Below, piece after piece: positions 31,831 through 36,162 of a DNA stretch of 36,162 nt (within the stretch, counting starts at the first letter, position 1; each line of letters begins with the position of its first letter). Under the pieces are notes generated by a model, which was not told the DNA's origin, made no database searches, and saw only the letters and a list, made by a program, of their open reading frames with translations. Position numbers and translations under genes: made by a program. The stretch spans positions 1-36,162 of the forward strand of contig JAGCVK010000011.1 of the NCBI GenBank assembly GCA_017962415.1. The letters run 5' to 3'. This DNA comes from Treponema sp. Lineage in GTDB: Bacteria; Spirochaetota; Spirochaetia; Treponematales; Treponemataceae.

Positions 31831-33369
31831 TTAGTTATTCTTGGAATAGAATGCATCTAACTGCCTTTGGAATTCTGCAATGATTTTTTCCATTCCTGCC
31901 TGCTTCAAGTCACGCCTAAACTCAGCAACATATTGTTCCGGATTTGGATTTTGACCATAACAGATATTTCCCATATACTGACCATAAATATCAGCAACAG
32001 CATCAATCTCCGAACTTACATTTGATAAATCCCATACAATCTGGCTAAAAGGATAATCAATTTTGTATTTACTATAATTTTCGTTAAGTTTATCAAAAAT
32101 ATCCCAGGCAGTTCCTGTATTTCTTAATTCAAGATTATCATTTCGGCCCCACCAGTAATTCGTTGAAATACCATGTGAGCCAGGAACTTTTTCACGATAG
32201 CCTTGTGAATTAATTTTGTACTGAACCCCTTCAATTCCGTAATTAAAAAGATAATAACATTCCTTATCATTACGAAGTAAATCATAAACCATTAAAGCGC
32301 GCTCCGGATTTTTTGAAGCAGCAGAAACTGCCATCGCGCCATGCGTAATAGTCTGATAAACAATATTGTGCGATTCTTCTCCAAACCAGAAGAAATCAGC
32401 AGTTGCACCAGGAACATTAGTTTTTAATCTGTTATAAACATCAGAATAGAAAGTTTGCGAGTGATGCTGTTCTATTGCAGTTTTTCCTTCACAAAATTCA
32501 TCGCGATTATTGCGGCCGCCTGCATTACCAGTCAAAACATCAGAAGGCCAAAAACCAGCAACATTCCATTGGCGCATAAGTTTTGCGTATTCAACAAGTT
32601 CTTTGCCCTCAAGGAAAGGCGAATAAATCAATTTTAAATTCGACCTTTTAGTTCCAAACATATTTGTAGAAGTAATACCATCAGCAATAATAAAATCACT
32701 TTTTGACTGAATATAACCTTCGGGGTGGAAAGTACTTGCAGCACCATTAGAATCCCAAGGAATTACATTTTTATTTTTCTTAGCATAAGAAAGATATTTA
32801 GTTAAATCTTCCCAACTGTGAACACCATTAAGGCCAGCTTCTTTTGCCCAGTCAACGCGGTACATAAAACCATGATTTGTCCATTGCGTATAATTATCTT
32901 CCGGGAAGAAATAAATATCACCATTTAAGCGGCAAACGTTCCAATGCTCTGGAGTAACACTCGACCAGGTTTTTGGCGCATAAGTTTTAATCATATCATC
33001 AGAAAGCGCCATAAAATTTCCAAGTCCGGCATTTTTCCATGCGTCAAGCCAGTCTGTTGCAGTTCCAATCAAATCAATAGAACCGTCTTTTTCCGCAAGT
33101 TTTAAATTATAATTAGTTTGATAGTTATTCCATGGAATATAATAGATTTCAAGCTCGGCATTAACAAGTTTAGTAAGCCTTTCATTAAGTTTTTCAAGCA
33201 TTTCAGAAGTTCCGCTATGCTTGGGCTTGTCACCTGTAGTCAAGTAAGTAATAATTACATGATGATTTGCAATATCAGACTGTAAATTTTTTTGATCTTT
33301 TTTAGAACAAGATACTAAAAGCAATCCAATAAACAGAATGCTTAGCACCCTTAAGATTTTTTGCTGCAT
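31831..33369 (-). CDS. extracellular solute-binding lipoprotein, orphan, paired with a chemoreceptor
   Basis: Family 1 (sugar or oligosaccharide type) ABC solute-binding protein, 512 residues, similar in style to LplA/LipO-like proteins. Signal peptide ILRVLSILFIGLLLVSC with lipobox Cys near 21. Recognisable elements: GTSEMLEKLNERLTKLVNAEL, YYIPWNNYQTNYNLKLAEKDG, IDLIGTATDW, GFMYRVDWAKEAGL, AMAVSAASKNPERALMVYDLL and many aromatic residues expected in a glycan cleft. GGAG precedes the ATG. No permease or ATPase genes flank it; the only partner is the chemoreceptor. It may serve chemotaxis rather than uptake, or share a permease encoded elsewhere. The ligand is unknown. Confidence 0.9.
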   Translation of the reverse strand: MQQKILRVLSILFIGLLLVSCSKKDQKNLQSDIANHHVIITYLTTGDKPKHSGTSEMLEKLNERLTKLVNAELEIYYIPWNNYQTNYNLKLAEKDGSIDLIGTATDWLDAWKNAGLGNFMALSDDMIKTYAPKTWSSVTPEHWNVCRLNGDIYFFPEDNYTQWTNHGFMYRVDWAKEAGLNGVHSWEDLTKYLSYAKKNKNVIPWDSNGAASTFHPEGYIQSKSDFIIADGITSTNMFGTKRSNLKLIYSPFLEGKELVEYAKLMRQWNVAGFWPSDVLTGNAGGRNNRDEFCEGKTAIEQHHSQTFYSDVYNRLKTNVPGATADFFWFGEESHNIVYQTITHGAMAVSAASKNPERALMVYDLLRNDKECYYLFNYGIEGVQYKINSQGYREKVPGSHGISTNYWWGRNDNLELRNTGTAWDIFDKLNENYSKYKIDYPFSQIVWDLSNVSSEIDAVADIYGQYMGNICYGQNPNPEQYVAEFRRDLKQAGMEKIIAEFQRQLDAFYSKNN

Positions 33370-33525
33370 AACTACTCCATAATATATAAAATTAATATAT
33401 CTTAATTTAAATGATAAATCCGAATTCCTATTTTTTCAACTTTTATTTATAGAAAAATAACAAACCGTAATAATTAGAATCCTCAAAAAAAACATCAAAA
33501 ATAACGCGCAAAACACACACGCCCC

Positions 33526-33585
33526 AAAATCACCCGTCAAAAAATCACCCGTCAAAAAATCAAACAGCAAAAAATCAAACAGCAA
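33526..33585. repeat. four tandem 15-bp repeats in two versions
   Basis: Two copies of AAAATCACCCGTCAA are followed by two copies of AAAATCAAACAGCAA, with no spacers. The block lies about 30 bp upstream of the truB promoter in the 33370-33648 gap. The rest of that gap is AT-rich; I see only the lipoprotein gene's own leader there. Confidence 0.9.
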
Positions 33586-33613
33586 ATTACAAAAACAAAT
33601 TACAGCCGCAACC

Positions 33614-33642
33614 TCGACTTTTCTTACCCGCTTTGATATATT
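33614..33642 (+). promoter_or_regulatory. truB promoter, candidate leaderless start
   Basis: TCGACT (33614-33619), a 17-bp spacer and an extended -10 TGA-TATATT (33637-33642) are followed by only six bases before the truB ATG. No Shine-Dalgarno is present. Confidence 0.55.
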
Positions 33643-33648
33643 AATCGC

Positions 33649-34674
33649 ATGTCGCAAACAAAAAATCAAAAAACAAACGGAATAATACTTTTTGCAAAAG
33701 AGCCAGGCCCAACTTCTTTTTCTGCAATAGGAAGTGTAAAACGAGCCTTAAAAACCACAAAAGTTGGTCACACAGGAACTTTAGACAGTTTTGCACAAGG
33801 CCTTTTAGTAGTTTGCGTAGGTTCATTAACGAAACTTGCAGGAAACATCACCGCCTTTAATAAATCATATAAAGCAGTTATAAAATTTGGAGAAGAAACA
33901 GACACTCTGGAATTCACAGGCAAAACAATAAAAACAGCACCACTTCCAACTTTGCAGGAACTACAAGCCGCCGTACAAAAATTCACAGGCGACATAATGC
34001 AAACGCCGCCACTTTTTAGCGCAATACACATAAACGGCAAAAGAGCAAGCGAACTTGCCCGCGAAGGAAAAACACAAACAATTCCAGCCCGCCCGGTAAC
34101 AGTTTTCAAAGCCAAAATACTTGATGTAAAACTCACAAATCAAAATCAGGTAGAATACGCACTAATTGATTTTGAAGTTTCAAAAGGAACATATATACGA
34201 AGCCTCGCCCGCGACATTGCCGAAACCTGCAACAGCGCAGCACACTTAATCGGCCTTTCCAGAACAAAAGTTGGAAGCTTTAATATAGAAGAGTCCGCAG
34301 CATTTTCGCGCCTCAAAGATTTTACAATAGAAAATTCAATCAAAACCGCACAAGAATTTTTACAAAACCAAAACACACAAAAAAAAGATGACCAAGAACT
34401 TTACAACGAAATCAAAAATCATCTGTTAGATTTAAATACACAAACAGCAAAACTTTGCGGCTTTGAGACAGCAAAAATCATAAACAGCAACGCCGAAGCA
34501 GATTTTCAAAACGGCAAAAAACTACTTTGCAAAATGTTTGAAACAGATATAAAAACGCTACCTAAAAACAGCCAGATTGCAGTTTATGGCACAGAAAATA
34601 ACTTTATCGGATTAATTTTCAAAAACGAATCAGAAAAACTGTCTTATAAATTTGTAATTCAAACAGAAAAATGA
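33649..34674 (+). CDS. truB: tRNA pseudouridine(55) synthase
   Basis: Converts U55 of the T loop of tRNAs to pseudouridine. Motifs: GIILFAKEPGPTSF near residue 12, the catalytic Asp in GHTGTLDSFAQGLL (about 46), YKAVIKFGEETDTLEFTG, TPPLFSAIHINGKRASELAREG and VSKGTYIRSLARDIAE. The C-terminal 110 residues are divergent and make the protein (341 aa) longer than the usual 300-310. Its 3' end overlaps that of ruvC by 16 bp in a convergent arrangement with no room for a terminator. truB often neighbours ribF, but here they are 29 kb apart. Confidence 0.96.
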   Translation: MSQTKNQKTNGIILFAKEPGPTSFSAIGSVKRALKTTKVGHTGTLDSFAQGLLVVCVGSLTKLAGNITAFNKSYKAVIKFGEETDTLEFTGKTIKTAPLPTLQELQAAVQKFTGDIMQTPPLFSAIHINGKRASELAREGKTQTIPARPVTVFKAKILDVKLTNQNQVEYALIDFEVSKGTYIRSLARDIAETCNSAAHLIGLSRTKVGSFNIEESAAFSRLKDFTIENSIKTAQEFLQNQNTQKKDDQELYNEIKNHLLDLNTQTAKLCGFETAKIINSNAEADFQNGKKLLCKMFETDIKTLPKNSQIAVYGTENNFIGLIFKNESEKLSYKFVIQTEK

Positions 34675-35201
34675 AGATGAGTAATCGCGCCGGCAAGAGC
34701 GTCTGCAGCGTGATCAGGTTTAGGCTCCGTTTTAAGCCCAAGCAAAATCTTTACATATTTTTCAACAAGCGCCTTATCAGCGGCAGCAGTTCCCGTAACC
34801 GCCTGCTTAATTTGATTCGGCTGATATTCGCCAAGTTTAATATTATGCTGACTAAGACAAAGAGTCACAACGCCACGCGCTTCAGCAACACTCAAAGCCG
34901 AAGTCACATTTCGCGCAAAATAAAGCGTTTCCATTCCAGCTTCATCAGGCTTAAACTCCTCAATCACCGCGCAAAGCCTGTTATAAATAGTAAGAAGTCT
35001 CTCGCCGTGCGGCTGTTCCGCCTTTGTTGTAATACAGCCGTAACTCACCATTCGGTAACGTCCTTCGCAAAAATCAACAACACCAAAACCCGTATTAGCA
35101 AGTCCCGGATCAATTCCAATCACGCGGCGTATTTTTTTAGAGGAAACACCAGAAATTTCACTTCCCGGCAATGAGTTAAAAAGTTTATCTTTATTAATCA
35201 T
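34659..35201 (-). CDS. ruvC: crossover junction endodeoxyribonuclease RuvC
   Basis: Holliday junction resolvase of the RNase H fold. The 180 residues include the catalytic acids: Asp in RVIGIDPGLANTGFGVV (about 31), Glu in AGMETLYFARNVTSALSVAEA, and the C-terminal PDHAADALAGAITHLHF pair. YQPNQIKQAVTGTAAADK matches the DNA-binding loop. A short extension (about 25 residues) precedes the usual N-terminus. The ATG lacks a close ribosome site; GAGG lies nine bases upstream. yebC lies upstream on the same strand as in the classical yebC-ruvC-ruvA-ruvB order, but ruvA is 12 kb downstream here. Confidence 0.96.
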   Translation of the reverse strand: MINKDKLFNSLPGSEISGVSSKKIRRVIGIDPGLANTGFGVVDFCEGRYRMVSYGCITTKAEQPHGERLLTIYNRLCAVIEEFKPDEAGMETLYFARNVTSALSVAEARGVVTLCLSQHNIKLGEYQPNQIKQAVTGTAAADKALVEKYVKILLGLKTEPKPDHAADALAGAITHLHFSV

Positions 35202-35212
35202 AATGGTGCATC

Positions 35213-35330
35213 CCTCACTCCGTTCGGGTCGCTATGTACGCGGTTCGCTAACGCTCAGCCGCTTCACTCGCTCACTTCGTTCGCTCGCTCCAGTGGCCAG
35301 CTCCGCCGCCGCTCCCAGCGCTTGCACTAA
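35213..35330. repeat. GC-rich CGCTC-type intergenic block between ruvC and yebC
   Basis: Many short inverted and direct motifs (CGCTCACTTCGTTCGCTC, CGGTTCGCTAACG, GCCGCCG) in a non-coding block far richer in GC than its flanks. It stands next to family A copy 4. It resembles the block at 20089-20222 in composition and motif style. Confidence 0.55.
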
Positions 35331-35389
35331 TTACAAAATATCGTAAACGATATTTTGTAATTGACGCATTTTTACTTCGCAAAAAGTGC
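35331..35389 (-). repeat. intergenic repeat family A, copy 4
   Basis: A perfect 13-bp inverted repeat with a TAAA loop (35331-35343 with 35348-35360), then the TTC-loop hairpin at 35366-35389. In this copy the + strand reads TTTTTAC against GCAAAAA, an A-C mismatch, but on the minus-strand RNA the same position is a G-U pair. Confidence 0.8.
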
Positions 35390-35406
35390 TAAAAAATCAA
35401 AAGTAC

Positions 35407-35437
35407 AAAAAAAATCCGCCCTAAAAGAGCGGATTTT
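35407..35437 (-). terminator. terminator of yebC
   Basis: Minus-strand arms AAAATCCGC and GCGGATTTT (35429-35437 with 35411-35419) enclose a nine-base loop and are followed by a T tract. It uncouples yebC from ruvC. Confidence 0.85.
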
Positions 35438-35453
35438 TATCTAAAAAGCAAAA

Positions 35454-36162
35454 TTATGCTTCAGGTTCAAAGTCATCTGGATATTCAGCTGTGTGATATA
35501 CGTTCTGAACATCATCGTTGTCTTCGAGACGGTCGATGAGGCGCTGAACTTTGCTAGCTGTATCCTTATCAACTGGAGTATAAGCATCTGGAACCATTCC
35601 TACATCAGCAGAAAGTGTTTCAAATCCTTTTTCCTGAAGAGCTTCTGCAACACCACTAAATGCATCTGGAGTTGTAGTAACAGTAATTACACCGTCTTCG
35701 TTTACAATATCATCAGCACCAGCTTCCAAAGCAACTTCCATTACTTCGTCTTCGTTTACTTTTTCAGCATCAAGCTCGATTGTACCTTTTCTCTGGAACA
35801 TACGAGATACAGAACCAGAAGTTCCAAGGTTACCACCATTCTTTGCAAAAATGTTTTTAACGTCAGCAGCTGCACGGTTCTTGTTATCAGAAAGAACTTC
35901 AACCATTACAGCAACTCCGCCAGGAGCATAGCCTTCGTAGAGGTACTCTTCGTATGCTGCTCCACCGTCTTCACCAGTACCCTTTTTGATAGCACGTTCA
36001 ATGTTATCTTTAGGCATGTTTGCAGCACGAGCCTTAATAATTACAGTTCTAAGACGAGGGTTAGAGTTAGGGTCTCCACCGCCCATACGTGCAGCAATAG
36101 AAATTTCCTTAATAAATTTGGTAAAAATCTTACCACGCTTTGCATCGGCCAAACCCTTTGCA
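35454..36162 (-). CDS. yebC: YebC/PmpR-family protein (TACO1 family), N-terminus beyond window edge
   Basis: Conserved protein described as a transcriptional regulator and, in more recent work, as a translation factor easing ribosome stalling at polyproline. The visible part starts AKGLADAKRGKIFTKFIKEI; the usual MSGHSKW...IKHK start, about 14 residues, is cut off, so the TTG at 36150-36152 is not a real start. Other motifs: AARMGGGDPNSNPRLRTVI, KARAANMPKDNIERAIKKGTG, YEEYLYEGYAPGGVAVMVEVLSD shortened here to its core, NRAAADVKNIFAKNGGNLG and EDNDDVQNVYHTAE near the C-terminus. It is the first gene of the yebC-ruvC-ruvA-ruvB-queA order. Confidence 0.95.
   Translation of the reverse strand, partial: AKGLADAKRGKIFTKFIKEISIAARMGGGDPNSNPRLRTVIIKARAANMPKDNIERAIKKGTGEDGGAAYEEYLYEGYAPGGVAVMVEVLSDNKNRAAADVKNIFAKNGGNLGTSGSVSRMFQRKGTIELDAEKVNEDEVMEVALEAGADDIVNEDGVITVTTTPDAFSGVAEALQEKGFETLSADVGMVPDAYTPVDKDTASKVQRLIDRLEDNDDVQNVYHTAEYPDDFEPEA

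Noticed and set aside
33436..33669. 77-residue hydrophobic frame across the 15-bp repeats
   Set aside because: Most of it is translated repeat (LLFDF, LTGDF); it has no ribosome site and overlaps the truB start in antisense.
34671..35174. 167-residue plus-strand frame opposite ruvC
   Set aside because: Arg/Ser/Asn-rich shadow of a clear ruvC; no motif.

Overview
The window looks like a stretch of a spirochaete chromosome, most likely a free-living or gut/rumen Treponema. The grounds are low GC coding sequence (about 35-40% where counted), Cys-lipoproteins carrying sulfatase-modifying-factor (SUMF1/C-type-lectin) domains, solute-binding lipoproteins, and a CapD-DegT-molybdenum-hydroxylase gene order that I recall from Treponema pallidum. 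The genus is inference. No rRNA, tRNA, CRISPR array, transposase or integrase was found.

Layout. 1-2.3 kb: rpsO-pnp (minus; pnp runs off the left edge). 2.5-6.1 kb: an EAL phosphodiesterase, a kinase-less RibF-like FAD synthetase and ilvE. 6.3-8.5 kb: an acidic SPOR envelope protein and a small exported protein. 8.6-15.1 kb: a five-gene plus-strand run with a nucleotide-sugar 4,6-dehydratase, a DegT aminotransferase and a three-subunit molybdenum-hydroxylase-like complex whose large subunit has lost the usual cofactor motifs. 15.2-22.5 kb and 34.7-36.2 kb: the familiar yebC-ruvC-ruvA-ruvB-queA cluster, order and strand preserved, but split by two paralogous SUMF1 lipoproteins, a vapBC pair, and about 12 kb of metal and chemotaxis genes. 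ruvB carries a one-base frameshift in a run of nine T at its Walker B motif.

22.6-29.5 kb is a metal locus built around a divergent promoter with two perfect, near-identical 23-bp Fur-family palindromes. Leftward are two related small membrane proteins and larE-larB-larC (nickel-pincer cofactor synthesis, without larA). Rightward are a Fur/Zur-type regulator, a Cys/His-rich membrane protein, a COG0523 metallochaperone GTPase and a ZnuA-like binding protein, with no permease or ATPase nearby. 29.7-33.4 kb holds a solute-binding lipoprotein paired with a chemoreceptor. truB follows, convergent with ruvC.

Four threads link the regions. First, the C-terminus of the lipoprotein at 16.4-17.9 kb has the layout of a diversity-generating-retroelement variable region: a GC-rich block inside an AT-rich gene. 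Second, structured intergenic repeats recur; one family sits just after minus-strand terminators and another shows compensatory changes in its hairpin. Third, ribF, queA, ruvB, ruvA and truB each have a -10-like box 6-7 nt before the ATG and no Shine-Dalgarno, suggesting leaderless mRNAs. Fourth, the exploded ruv cluster shows where accessory genes have been inserted.
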